Source of the DNA: ENR-C20 sp942493145
Lineage (GTDB): Bacteria; Bacillota; Clostridia; Acetivibrionales; DTU013
Assembly: GCA_942493145.1 (NCBI GenBank)
Contig: OW818679.1
Location: 3,348,001-3,412,000, forward strand
DNA length: 64,000 nucleotides
Direction of reading: 5' to 3'
Below the pieces are notes generated by a model. It was not told the DNA's origin and did no database searches. It was given only the letters and a program-made list of their open reading frames with translations. The position numbers were made by a program, and so were the translations under genes. Shown here in pieces: positions 7,304 to 15,330 of the stretch (within the stretch, counting starts at the first letter, position 1; every line of letters begins with the position of its first letter).

Positions 7304-10300
7304 TTATTTGCAGACCTTGCCCATCCAGGCGAATAGCTCTTCAAGGTCGTAATCTCCGGAGTGCGGCTTCTCCCAAGCCAGCTCGAAGTTCACTTCCTTG
7401 GCGGTGCCTGCATTCATCAGCTTCGTGTACAGGCTGACAGGGACGGTAAAGGCGGTGTCTCTGTCCACAGATCCGTGACGGATGTACCAGTTTGGCGCAT
7501 TGTCAGAACCTTCTTTGCCGACGAAGTTCAATGAGTTCATCAGATACACGCGGTCCTTAACATCCTGAGAGACCTTAATGCCAAGCTTATTCGCGACAAA
7601 ATCGGTAAAGACATTGGTATCCTTATCTGCGGTGCCAAACAGCTTGTTCTCGCGGGAGCCGAAGCTGCGGGGAGGTGTGGTGGATTGATCGCCCAGCCAG
7701 TCAAAGGCAGGAGGATCCTTGATCATCTTCATTCTGGTAACATACGAGAGGTAAGCGTCGAAGTCGACGTCCGTGACCTTTCCGTTACTGATGGACAGCC
7801 AGCTTTTGCCGGATATATCAATCCCTTTGTCCAATGCCTTTTGTGCCGAGGCTATTACGAAGGTTTCTATGTAGGCTTCATAGTTTGCGTCGGTCAGCGC
7901 AGTCCCGTCATTCACGTTCTTAAGCCCCAGACCGTTCAGGTATGAGGGGTATAGAGCCTTCAGTTCGGCGGAGAGCTCTTTTTGCGCGGTGGTAAATCCA
8001 TAAAGACTTTTACCGTCCGCGTCGGTGTCTTCATTCACTCTATTGTACAACCACTCATAAGCCATGTCCGAATTCTCCAAATCCGTGATGGGGCAAAAGC
8101 TGACGGCTGCAAAGATGTCATCGCGCTCATCCGCCGAGCCTATGGCCGTCAGATAGGGTTTGTAAAGCGCGTCGTTGCCGGAGGCTCCAAGCAGCGCGGA
8201 AAGAGCGCCACCGGCACTTGTGCCGTCGGAGATGATCTTTTCGGCGTTACCGGGCATTATGTCGTCATTATAACGCAGGTAGCGAACAGCAGACTTCAAG
8301 TCAACGATGGCAGCGGGCGCTTTGCCGGTGAATACGCCATCGACTTCAGAGGCGCTGCCGCGGGCGCCGGGTGAAACCACTATATAGCCCTTTGACAGAG
8401 CTACGGAAACGGTGTTGGCATTATTTTTGTCGGTTGCCAGGGAAGCAGTGTCCGCGGGGATGATGGGCATTGCGGGCATGTAACCGCCGATCTTGTTAGG
8501 GAAGAAAATAGGAGCCGTCTGACTGTTGACAACCGACTCGGGGATGTAGACATTCATGTACTGATATTTGATATCAGCCGGGTACTTCACATAGCCTATG
8601 TTCTCATAAGCGCGATAGGCGACGGTCTTTCCGTCCACATCCGTCGTCTTCACAGTGTAGTTGGTCTCATGGAACTTCAGAGGATTGCAGAGGGAGTCGC
8701 TCCAGTCAAAGAGCTCCTCCAGGTCATAATTTCCGCCGTGTCCCTGACCCCAAGGCATTGCGAAGTCCACGTCGAAGCCCTCGTTCTGCAACTTCGTGGC
8801 CAGGATCACGGGGATGGCGAGGGAGGTGTCCCTGTCAACCGCGCCGTGACGTATCCGCCAGTACTGAGCGGTAGTTGTACCCTCGGCACCTATATAGTTC
8901 ATGGGATTCAGCATCTTCACGATGGTCCCGTCGGCGAGGGTGCCGTCAGCCGTACTATTATCCCTGGCATACTTACTGAAGTGCTGGTTATCGATAGTTG
9001 CAGTGCCGAAAAGGTTGTTCTCGAAGCTTTTTAATGCCAGCGAGTCAAATGCTGGAGGGTTTTTCATTCTTGTTGCATATGCAATGAACTTGTCAAAGTC
9101 GATATCTGTAACAGTTCCGTCTTTTATTGTTATCCAGGTCAGGCCGGACAGATCCGTACCACCTTTCAGGGCTTTTTGCGCCGATGCTATCACGAAGGAC
9201 TTGACATAGTCTTTAAAGGTACCGTCACCATTCGCATCCAACGTCAACGCTTTACCGTCAGCCATCTTGAGCCCCAGACCATTCAGATATGCCGGGAACA
9301 GAGCTTTCAGCTCGCCGGAGATCCTGATTTCATCTGCCGTCAAGTCGCCCGTTCTTGTCCCCCAGGTGAATGTGTTTATACCGTTGAACAGCCACTCATA
9401 TGCTGTGTCGGCATTATCCAGATTTGTGATGGGGCAGTAGCTGTTGGCTGCGAAGACGTCATCGCGCTCATCGGCCGCACCGATCGCATCCAGATAAGGT
9501 TCATAATCCGCATTGTTGCCGGTGACTCCAATCAGCGAGGAGAGAGCACCGCCCGCGCTGGTTCCACTGGAGACGATCTTCTCAGCGCTGCCGGGCATGA
9601 TCTCGTCGTTATAGCGCAGGTAGCGTACAGCGGCCTTCAGGTCCACGATGCAGGCAGGTGCCTTACCGGTGTACATTTTGTTTTCGTCCTGCAAAGTACG
9701 GCCGCGCGCGCCGGGCGCTGCCACCACATAGCCCTTTGTCAGGGCCACGAACATTTCATTAGCACTACCGTTCTTTTGTACATCTGGGATCCCAGGGGCT
9801 CCGGGATTGTAGCCGCCGACCTTATTCGGGAAGAAGATGGGGGCCGTCCTGGCGTTGTAGTTCCCAATGGTCTCACCCTTGTAATAAGACTCAGGAACAA
9901 AGAAGTTCAGGATCTCATATTTAGTGTCCACAGGGTTCGACACATAGACAATGTTTTCATAAGCACGGTATGTGATGGTTTGGTCGCCCAACGTTAATGT
10001 CTTAACGGTATAATTGGCATTATTGAATACCAGGCTGAACTTTCCGCTGGTGAGTGTGACAGCGTTGCTGCTGTTATTTCCTATAGCAAAGCCAAAGGCA
10101 GTGCCAAGATCACTCAGCTTGAAAAAGTTATTGCCGTCTATATTGTACTTGCTGACACTAATTTCAAGACCATTGACCTTGAGAATAGATTTACCCGGGA
10201 TACAGGTGTAGGACTTATCTGATCCGGTAGCGAGTTCGCCGCCTACAGCCTGATAAGGCTTGCCGGTTAAGGCGGTTACAGTGTTTGTTTTTACGTCGAA

Positions 10301-10540
10301 AGCAAGAGAGAATTGAGAAGGGGTTCCGTTCAGTAACTGAGCAACATCACGAAGCTTGAAATAGCTATCTCCGCCAATGTTATAAACCTCAGCACTGACC
10401 TCTTTCCCGTCAACCAGGATATTCCGGGATATGGCTGTTACCTTTGCCGAGTCTGGAGCTGCGCTTGCGGCTACCGTGGCTATTGGTATTAACATGAGAG
10501 CTGCCGCAAGGAATACTGCTGGTAATTTGCGAACTTTCAT
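7304..10540 (-). CDS. Secreted tandem-domain tannase (Tan1)
   Basis: 1078 aa: a signal peptide (residues 1-28), a copper-amine-oxidase-N-like stalk region (about 35-170, two FKLRDVA/FKLSDLG units), then two alpha/beta-hydrolase domains of subtype B tannase (about 180-620 and 625-1078). Head 1 has GTSAGG with nucleophile Ser328, Lys493, Glu507, Asp569, Asp571 and His601. Head 2 has Ser775, Lys941, Glu964, Asp1026, Asp1028 and His1060. In the Lactobacillus plantarum tannase (recalled: Ser163, Lys343, Glu357, Asp419, Asp421, His451) the spacings Lys-Glu 14, Lys-Asp 76 and Asp-His 32 equal those of head 1 exactly. It should hydrolyse galloyl esters outside the cell. It is last in the transporter operon with an AAGGGAGG ribosome binding site. 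The two-headed form is about twice the usual length. Feruloyl or other aryl-ester activity is the main alternative. Confidence 0.85.
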   Translation of the reverse strand: MKVRKLPAVFLAAALMLIPIATVAASAAPDSAKVTAISRNILVDGKEVSAEVYNIGGDSYFKLRDVAQLLNGTPSQFSLAFDVKTNTVTALTGKPYQAVGGELATGSDKSYTCIPGKSILKVNGLEISVSKYNIDGNNFFKLSDLGTAFGFAIGNNSSNAVTLTSGKFSLVFNNANYTVKTLTLGDQTITYRAYENIVYVSNPVDTKYEILNFFVPESYYKGETIGNYNARTAPIFFPNKVGGYNPGAPGIPDVQKNGSANEMFVALTKGYVVAAPGARGRTLQDENKMYTGKAPACIVDLKAAVRYLRYNDEIMPGSAEKIVSSGTSAGGALSSLIGVTGNNADYEPYLDAIGAADERDDVFAANSYCPITNLDNADTAYEWLFNGINTFTWGTRTGDLTADEIRISGELKALFPAYLNGLGLKMADGKALTLDANGDGTFKDYVKSFVIASAQKALKGGTDLSGLTWITIKDGTVTDIDFDKFIAYATRMKNPPAFDSLALKSFENNLFGTATIDNQHFSKYARDNSTADGTLADGTIVKMLNPMNYIGAEGTTTAQYWRIRHGAVDRDTSLAIPVILATKLQNEGFDVDFAMPWGQGHGGNYDLEELFDWSDSLCNPLKFHETNYTVKTTDVDGKTVAYRAYENIGYVKYPADIKYQYMNVYIPESVVNSQTAPIFFPNKIGGYMPAMPIIPADTASLATDKNNANTVSVALSKGYIVVSPGARGSASEVDGVFTGKAPAAIVDLKSAVRYLRYNDDIMPGNAEKIISDGTSAGGALSALLGASGNDALYKPYLTAIGSADERDDIFAAVSFCPITDLENSDMAYEWLYNRVNEDTDADGKSLYGFTTAQKELSAELKALYPSYLNGLGLKNVNDGTALTDANYEAYIETFVIASAQKALDKGIDISGKSWLSISNGKVTDVDFDAYLSYVTRMKMIKDPPAFDWLGDQSTTPPRSFGSRENKLFGTADKDTNVFTDFVANKLGIKVSQDVKDRVYLMNSLNFVGKEGSDNAPNWYIRHGSVDRDTAFTVPVSLYTKLMNAGTAKEVNFELAWEKPHSGDYDLEELFAWMGKVCK

Positions 10541-10606
10541 TTTTAAGCCTCCCTTTATTAAGTTTTTTTGCTAATCTATTTTTTAAATATAGATTGCCTT
10601 GGTAAG

Positions 10607-11494
10607 TTATTTCATGTATTTATCCAAAAAATTCAAAACCTTATTAATGTTTTCAGCTGTCTCAAACGCTTTATCCGCGTGTTCCGCGCCATCCAGAAGT
10701 TCAAGAACTACTTTTTCCTTTCCTGCAATTTTCTCAATTTTAAAAGCAAAATAGACTGATTGCAGTGCAGGTACTATACTGTCTTTAGTCCCATGCTGCA
10801 GATAAAAAGGAGGCATATACGGAGTAATATATGTTTCTGGATTTGCAGCCATAACCAATTCAGGAATCTTAGTGATTTTTTTACCTAGTACAAGGGATTC
10901 CGGCGAGTCGGCCCCACTATGTTTGTACTCATCAAGCGGCTCCAGGCCGGTCTCTGCAAGCTGTTCATCCATCCTGAGGAAATTTGTAGGCCCAAACCAT
11001 GCAACTACAGCCTTCAAAGCACTGGACTGTTCTATATTTCCCAATTCGGGGTTTTCAAACTCCTTAATACCTGCAGAAGTACCTGCCAAAGATGAAAGAT
11101 TAGCACCTGCGGAGCCTCCCCATGCGGCAATCTTATCACGATCCAGCTTGTATTTTTGTGCATTGGCTCTTATCCATCGTATTCCAGCCTTTACATCCTG
11201 GATATTTGCCGGGAATATAGCTTCGCCGCTTAGTCTGTAATTTATTGAAACAACAGCATAACCTCTTTTCAGTCCCGCCAGCATTGGTACTACCTGAATA
11301 TCACCTTTATCCCCGCCCATAAAAGCTCCACCATGGACTGACATTATCACCGGGAATGGGCCTTCACCTTCCTCCGGTAAATAGATATCCAATTTTTGCG
11401 TTGGGGATATGCTTGCATATGGTATATCCAACCATTTTCTTTTGATATAATCAGTATTAGCTATAGGTATATCAGCCGGGAAAGCGTAATGCAT
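10607..11494 (-). CDS. Alpha/beta-hydrolase esterase
   Basis: 295 aa, no signal peptide, so cytosolic. It has the oxyanion-hole motif HGGAFMGG, the nucleophile elbow GGSAGANLS, an HGTKDSIVP segment that supplies the Asp, and a late HADKAF His, the layout of BD-FAE-like/HSL-type carboxylesterases. GGAG lies 8-9 bases before ATG 11494. It sits 15 bp after the sugar permease and 66 bp before Tan1 in one direction, so it is probably co-transcribed. A plausible role is to remove acyl or aryl groups from imported ester sugars; the substrate is not shown by sequence. Confidence 0.88.
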   Translation of the reverse strand: MHYAFPADIPIANTDYIKRKWLDIPYASISPTQKLDIYLPEEGEGPFPVIMSVHGGAFMGGDKGDIQVVPMLAGLKRGYAVVSINYRLSGEAIFPANIQDVKAGIRWIRANAQKYKLDRDKIAAWGGSAGANLSSLAGTSAGIKEFENPELGNIEQSSALKAVVAWFGPTNFLRMDEQLAETGLEPLDEYKHSGADSPESLVLGKKITKIPELVMAANPETYITPYMPPFYLQHGTKDSIVPALQSVYFAFKIEKIAGKEKVVLELLDGAEHADKAFETAENINKVLNFLDKYMK

Positions 11495-11509
11495 ATATTT
11501 GTCACTCCT

Positions 11510-12544
11510 TTACACAGCTGATGTAGTGTTGGCTGTATTATTGCTGCCAGTATCTCTGATCCTGACAACCTTGTTACTCTTCTGATACATATCAAAGCCA
11601 ACTGCAGCCAGAAGAACAAAACCTTTTACGATATACTGGGCATATGTCCCCATGCCTATAAGCTGCATACCGTTTCCGAGAATCCCAAGTATAAGGACAC
11701 CCGTCACCAGTCCCCACATCTTTCCTTCACCGCCTTTAAAGGATATTCCTCCAAGAACGGCTGCCGTCATACATGTGAATTCTGTGCCAGGGCCTGTTGA
11801 TGATGCTGCAGATCCTGAACGCGCAAACAATACCATAGATGCTATGGCTACAAAAAATCCGCAAAGGGAGTAAACTATCATTTTAACAAGAGTAATATTG
11901 ACTCCCGCAAGTCTTGTTGCCTCTTCATTACCACCAATAGCATAAATATATCTTCCCAGGTATGTCTTATTTAGTATAAAACTTGCTATCAATACGGTTA
12001 TTACCATCAATATGACGCTAAACGGAATCACATCAAAAACATATCCCTGTCCAATAAACTTAAAGGATGGCGGAAGGTTTAAAATTACACTTTGCCTGGA
12101 TGTGATGTAGGATAATCCTTGAAATACTGTCATTGTTCCTAGAGTTACTATTAAGGTATGCACTTTCAGCTTTATTGCTGCATACCCATTAAATAGACCT
12201 AAAACAATACCAAGCACAACTCCAAGTGCTATTGCCAGTGGAATTGATACCCCATACCACCTCATCAATGCAGCCGTAGCAACGCCTACAAAAGACATCT
12301 GATACCCAATCGACAAATCCATGCCTCCGCTTATCATTACAAATGAAAGGCCTACAGCTGCAATTATTACATATGACTGCTGCACAAAAACATTGGTAAG
12401 ATTCTGCTGAGTCAGAAAGTATGGCGACAGAATGGAAAACAGTACCATTAACCCTGCCAGCACGAACAATATGGCATATTTCTTAAGAACTTTTATAAGC
12501 AATTGTGGGATGTTTTTAGAAATACCTTTTAATTTATTACTCAT
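11510..12544 (-). CDS. Sugar ABC transporter permease (RbsC family)
   Basis: 344 aa with about 8-10 membrane spans. It has the family GGMDLSIG segment (about 72-79), which lies in the transporter core, and the late GTEFTCMTAAVLGGISFKGG stretch (residues about 257-276). It forms the membrane channel with the ATPase at 12556-14034 and the binding protein at 14110-15186. GGAGG precedes ATG 12544, 11 bp after the ATPase gene. Family members import ribose, xylose, galactose and similar monosaccharides; the sugar cannot be read from sequence. Confidence 0.93.
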   Translation of the reverse strand: MSNKLKGISKNIPQLLIKVLKKYAILFVLAGLMVLFSILSPYFLTQQNLTNVFVQQSYVIIAAVGLSFVMISGGMDLSIGYQMSFVGVATAALMRWYGVSIPLAIALGVVLGIVLGLFNGYAAIKLKVHTLIVTLGTMTVFQGLSYITSRQSVILNLPPSFKFIGQGYVFDVIPFSVILMVITVLIASFILNKTYLGRYIYAIGGNEEATRLAGVNITLVKMIVYSLCGFFVAIASMVLFARSGSAASSTGPGTEFTCMTAAVLGGISFKGGEGKMWGLVTGVLILGILGNGMQLIGMGTYAQYIVKGFVLLAAVGFDMYQKSNKVVRIRDTGSNNTANTTSAV

Positions 12545-12555
12545 TTTTTCCTCCT

Positions 12556-14034
12556 TTAGTGTACTCCCGATGCTAATTCCAGAATATGGTTCTGAGAAAA
12601 ATCCGGTTTCTCTACTATTCCTGCAAATTTTCCCTCTGACAAAACTATTATTCTGTCAGACATTCCGAGCAGTTCTTCCATATCGGATGTAATCATCAAA
12701 ATTGCATTGCCTTCCTCGGCAAGTAAACATATAAGCTTGTATATTTCCTGTTTTGCACCTACATCTATGCCTCTGGTAGGTTCATCAAATATGATTATTT
12801 TCGAATTGGTAGCCAGAACTTTAGCAAGTACTACCTTCTGCTGATTTCCCCCGCTTAGATTTTTCACCTTTTGTTCTAAGGAAGGTGTTTTTATTTTAAG
12901 CAAATCCCTGTATTTTTCGGCTTGTTCCCGCTCCTTTTTGGTGTTTACAATAAACCTGCGGGAAATATTCTTAATATTAGCAAATGAAATATTCCACTCA
13001 ATGGTCATATCCAGAAAACATCCTTCTTCCTTTCTGTTTTCAGGTATAAGACCAATTCCATACTTTATGGCATCTTGCGGAGACTTGATTTTTACACTGA
13101 AGCCATCAATAAGAATTTCACCCGACTCAATTTTTTCAGCACCAAAAATCACCTTCGCAAGCTCTGTCCTGCCTGCACCTACAAGCCCTGCAACGCCTAG
13201 AACCTCGCCTTTTCTTAACTTGAAGGAAATATCCTCATCACCATTACCGGTCACATTTCTTAGCTCAAGCGAAATTTCTTCCGATTTTATCTTTTTTACA
13301 GGATAAGACTCCTTAAGCTCACGACCTACCATGAGGCTTATAAGCTCTTTTCGCGATGTCTCACAAGTATTTTTTGTGTCGACATAACATCCGTCACGCA
13401 TGACCGTAACCCTGTCAGATATGGCAAACAGTTCATCAATGCGATGTGAGATATAAATAATAGTTACACCCTGCTTTTTAAATTGACGAATTATATTAAA
13501 CATGCTCTCTACTTCAGATACTGAAAGTGGAGCACTTGGTTCATCCATAATTAAAATTTTAGCCTTTTTTGAAACCGCCTTGGAAATCTCTACAATTTGC
13601 TGGTGAGATGACGGCAGATCTCTTACCAATGCAGTCGGATCTATATCAATATTAAATTGATCAAATATTTCTTTGGTCTTTCTTTCCATTTCCCGAAAGT
13701 TAACAAACCTTCCTGTTTTATCACCCAGGCAGATGTTTTCTGCTGCCGACAGTGAACTTACCAGATTAAACTCCTGATATATGACTTCTACACCATTTGT
13801 TCTTGCCAGATGCGGAGTAATCCTGTCATATTTTTTATCGCCAAAATATATACTTCCCTCTTCCGGCGTAATAGCACCTGCTATGATCTTTATAAGTGTA
13901 GATTTCCCAGCTCCGTTTTCTCCTAGAAGGGCATGCACCTCTCCCTTGTGAAAGTCCATTGATACTTTATTTAGCGCTACCACGCCCGGATATACCTTTG
14001 TAATATTTCTAAGGGATAAAACTGCTTCACCCAT
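12556..14034 (-). CDS. Sugar ABC transporter ATPase (RbsA family, two NBDs)
   Basis: 492 aa with two fused nucleotide-binding domains, the normal size for RbsA/MglA. NBD1 has Walker A GENGAGKST (38-46), the RbsA-type signature SSHQQIVEISKA and Walker B ILIMDEP. NBD2 has GLVGAGRTEL (Arg in place of Lys, normal for the family), SGGNQQKV and IIIFDEPTRGID. It energises the permease at 11510-12544. It follows the binding-protein gene after a 75-bp gap that carries a perfect 36-bp palindrome. Confidence 0.95.
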   Translation of the reverse strand: MGEAVLSLRNITKVYPGVVALNKVSMDFHKGEVHALLGENGAGKSTLIKIIAGAITPEEGSIYFGDKKYDRITPHLARTNGVEVIYQEFNLVSSLSAAENICLGDKTGRFVNFREMERKTKEIFDQFNIDIDPTALVRDLPSSHQQIVEISKAVSKKAKILIMDEPSAPLSVSEVESMFNIIRQFKKQGVTIIYISHRIDELFAISDRVTVMRDGCYVDTKNTCETSRKELISLMVGRELKESYPVKKIKSEEISLELRNVTGNGDEDISFKLRKGEVLGVAGLVGAGRTELAKVIFGAEKIESGEILIDGFSVKIKSPQDAIKYGIGLIPENRKEEGCFLDMTIEWNISFANIKNISRRFIVNTKKEREQAEKYRDLLKIKTPSLEQKVKNLSGGNQQKVVLAKVLATNSKIIIFDEPTRGIDVGAKQEIYKLICLLAEEGNAILMITSDMEELLGMSDRIIVLSEGKFAGIVEKPDFSQNHILELASGVH

Positions 14035-14053
14035 GACTGCGCCCCTTTACTAT

Positions 14054-14089
14054 TTGTGGGAGAGAGAAAATATTTTCTCTCTCCCACAA
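14054..14089 (-). promoter_or_regulatory. Perfect 36-bp palindrome between binding protein and ATPase genes
   Basis: Arms TTGTGGGAGAGAGAAAA and its exact complement with only a central TA form a very strong RNA hairpin. It sits between the first gene (binding protein) and the ATPase gene. Such intercistronic hairpins commonly stop most transcripts or protect the upstream mRNA so that binding protein is made in excess. That role is inference. Confidence 0.7.
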
Positions 14090-14109
14090 GCACTATAATG
14101 TGTTGTGAT

Positions 14110-15186
14110 TTACTTTGCCTGACCAAATGCTTTCTGAATAGAATCCTGTATAACTTTACCGAATGAATAAGTTCCATCCGCCAAGGTCTTCATGATTGTA
14201 TAGGTTGCCTTCTCCAATGGCCACTGTTCTCCATTGATTTTTGGTCCTACGATCTGCATGGTTCCTCTGAATACCGATTTGTTGGTAAGGGAATTATCAA
14301 GGACTTCCTGTATTGGTGGTGACCAGTCACCGGCATACACTGCAAATTTTGACTTATCTACTCCTGCCTGTGCCATAATGTACTCATTAACTCCCAGAGC
14401 GCCGTCTGCATTGTAGGTAAGTACTGCTATTGCATCGCTATTCTGCTGCCACATATTTTCCATAACTGCTGTCGCAGCTGCTGTAGTACGCGCTTCTGCT
14501 GTAGCGATAACAACATCAACCTTGCCCCATGCATTGATTTTGTCAATTATACCATTAGAACGGTTAGTCATATCTGTAGTCTCAGTACACTTCATTACAA
14601 TTACCTTTTTCTTATCTGCACCGGTTGGCAACCCAGCTTCAGTTCCATCCTTGGAGTAGGTCTTTGTAATCCATTCCATAGCCATCTCAGAAATCTGCTC
14701 ACCGCAGTTGTACTGGTCCATGTTCATCATTACATCATAAACACCAGTGTCTGTTCCTGCTACAAGAACTTTAATACCCTGCTTTTGAGCCTTTTGAATA
14801 ACTTCCTGAACATTGTTGGGGTCAATAGGCATAATGTCTATTACTTTTACCTTCATAGCTATAAAGTTTTCGATTTGCTCAATTTGTTTTGCAGAGTTAT
14901 TGCCTGCATCTGCGATCTGTACCTTCAGACCTTCGGCTTCAGCCTGCTTTTTCACTTCGGTTGTCAGCCAACCCAGGAAAGGGTTTGTAGTATCCGGAAT
15001 GCTATACCCGATATCAATACCGCCTCCACTGGATGCAGTAGTCGCAGGAGCCGAAGTAGCGGGCGTACTTTGTTCTGCAGTCGATGCTGCACTGCTCTGT
15101 GCGGTATCTGTGGAAGGTTTGTCTCCACAAGCAGCCATTGAGATTAACATCACGACTGCCAACATGATTACCAAAGCCTTTTTCAT
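14110..15186 (-). CDS. Sugar-binding lipoprotein (RbsB/periplasmic-binding type 4)
   Basis: 358 aa lipoprotein with lipobox LISMAACG (Cys20) followed by a Ser/Thr/Ala linker. The mature part is a two-lobed sugar-binding fold starting IDIGYSIPDTTNPFLGWL, with the IMPIDPNNV segment of the family. It captures sugar for the adjacent Rbs-type transporter and is the first gene of that operon. AAGGAGG precedes ATG 15186. A promoter and a 16-bp palindrome lie upstream. Whether it binds a free sugar or an aryl sugar such as galloylglucose cannot be told. Confidence 0.93.
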   Translation of the reverse strand: MKKALVIMLAVVMLISMAACGDKPSTDTAQSSAASTAEQSTPATSAPATTASSGGGIDIGYSIPDTTNPFLGWLTTEVKKQAEAEGLKVQIADAGNNSAKQIEQIENFIAMKVKVIDIMPIDPNNVQEVIQKAQKQGIKVLVAGTDTGVYDVMMNMDQYNCGEQISEMAMEWITKTYSKDGTEAGLPTGADKKKVIVMKCTETTDMTNRSNGIIDKINAWGKVDVVIATAEARTTAAATAVMENMWQQNSDAIAVLTYNADGALGVNEYIMAQAGVDKSKFAVYAGDWSPPIQEVLDNSLTNKSVFRGTMQIVGPKINGEQWPLEKATYTIMKTLADGTYSFGKVIQDSIQKAFGQAK

Positions 15187-15245
15187 TTTACATAGACCTC
15201 CTTGAATATTTTTTTATGCCTGATGTGAAACAAATCCCGAAAACA

Positions 15246-15261
15246 ACATACTGCAGTATGT
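15246..15261. promoter_or_regulatory. 16-bp perfect palindrome ahead of the sugar-transport operon
   Basis: ACATACTGCAGTATGT lies 60 bp upstream of the binding-protein start and 30 bp downstream of the predicted -10 box. Outer CCGAA/TTCGG pairs allow a longer hairpin. It could be an operator for a LacI-type or other dimeric regulator, or the terminator of the upstream regulatory genes. Confidence 0.5.
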
Positions 15262-15290
15262 AGTTCATTCGGTTTTTATGCCGTACTTGA

Positions 15291-15319
15291 ATTCTAGCAT
15301 TTGAATATGACTCATACAA
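15291..15319 (-). promoter_or_regulatory. Predicted promoter of the sugar-transport/Tan1 operon
   Basis: On the minus strand -35 TTGTAT (15314-15319), a 17-bp spacer, and -10 TAGAAT (15291-15296). The -35 box is poor (3/6) and the -10 box good (5/6), consistent with a promoter that needs an activator such as the upstream YesN-type regulator. It lies just past the stop of the degenerate ATPase gene. Confidence 0.4.
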
Positions 15320-15330
15320 TGGAAGTACTT

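Noticed and set aside
9176..9997. 273-codon open frame on the plus strand inside Tan1
   Set aside because: Antisense shadow of a GC-rich, repeat-containing gene; no ribosome binding site, and similar shadows recur at the matching place in Tan2.
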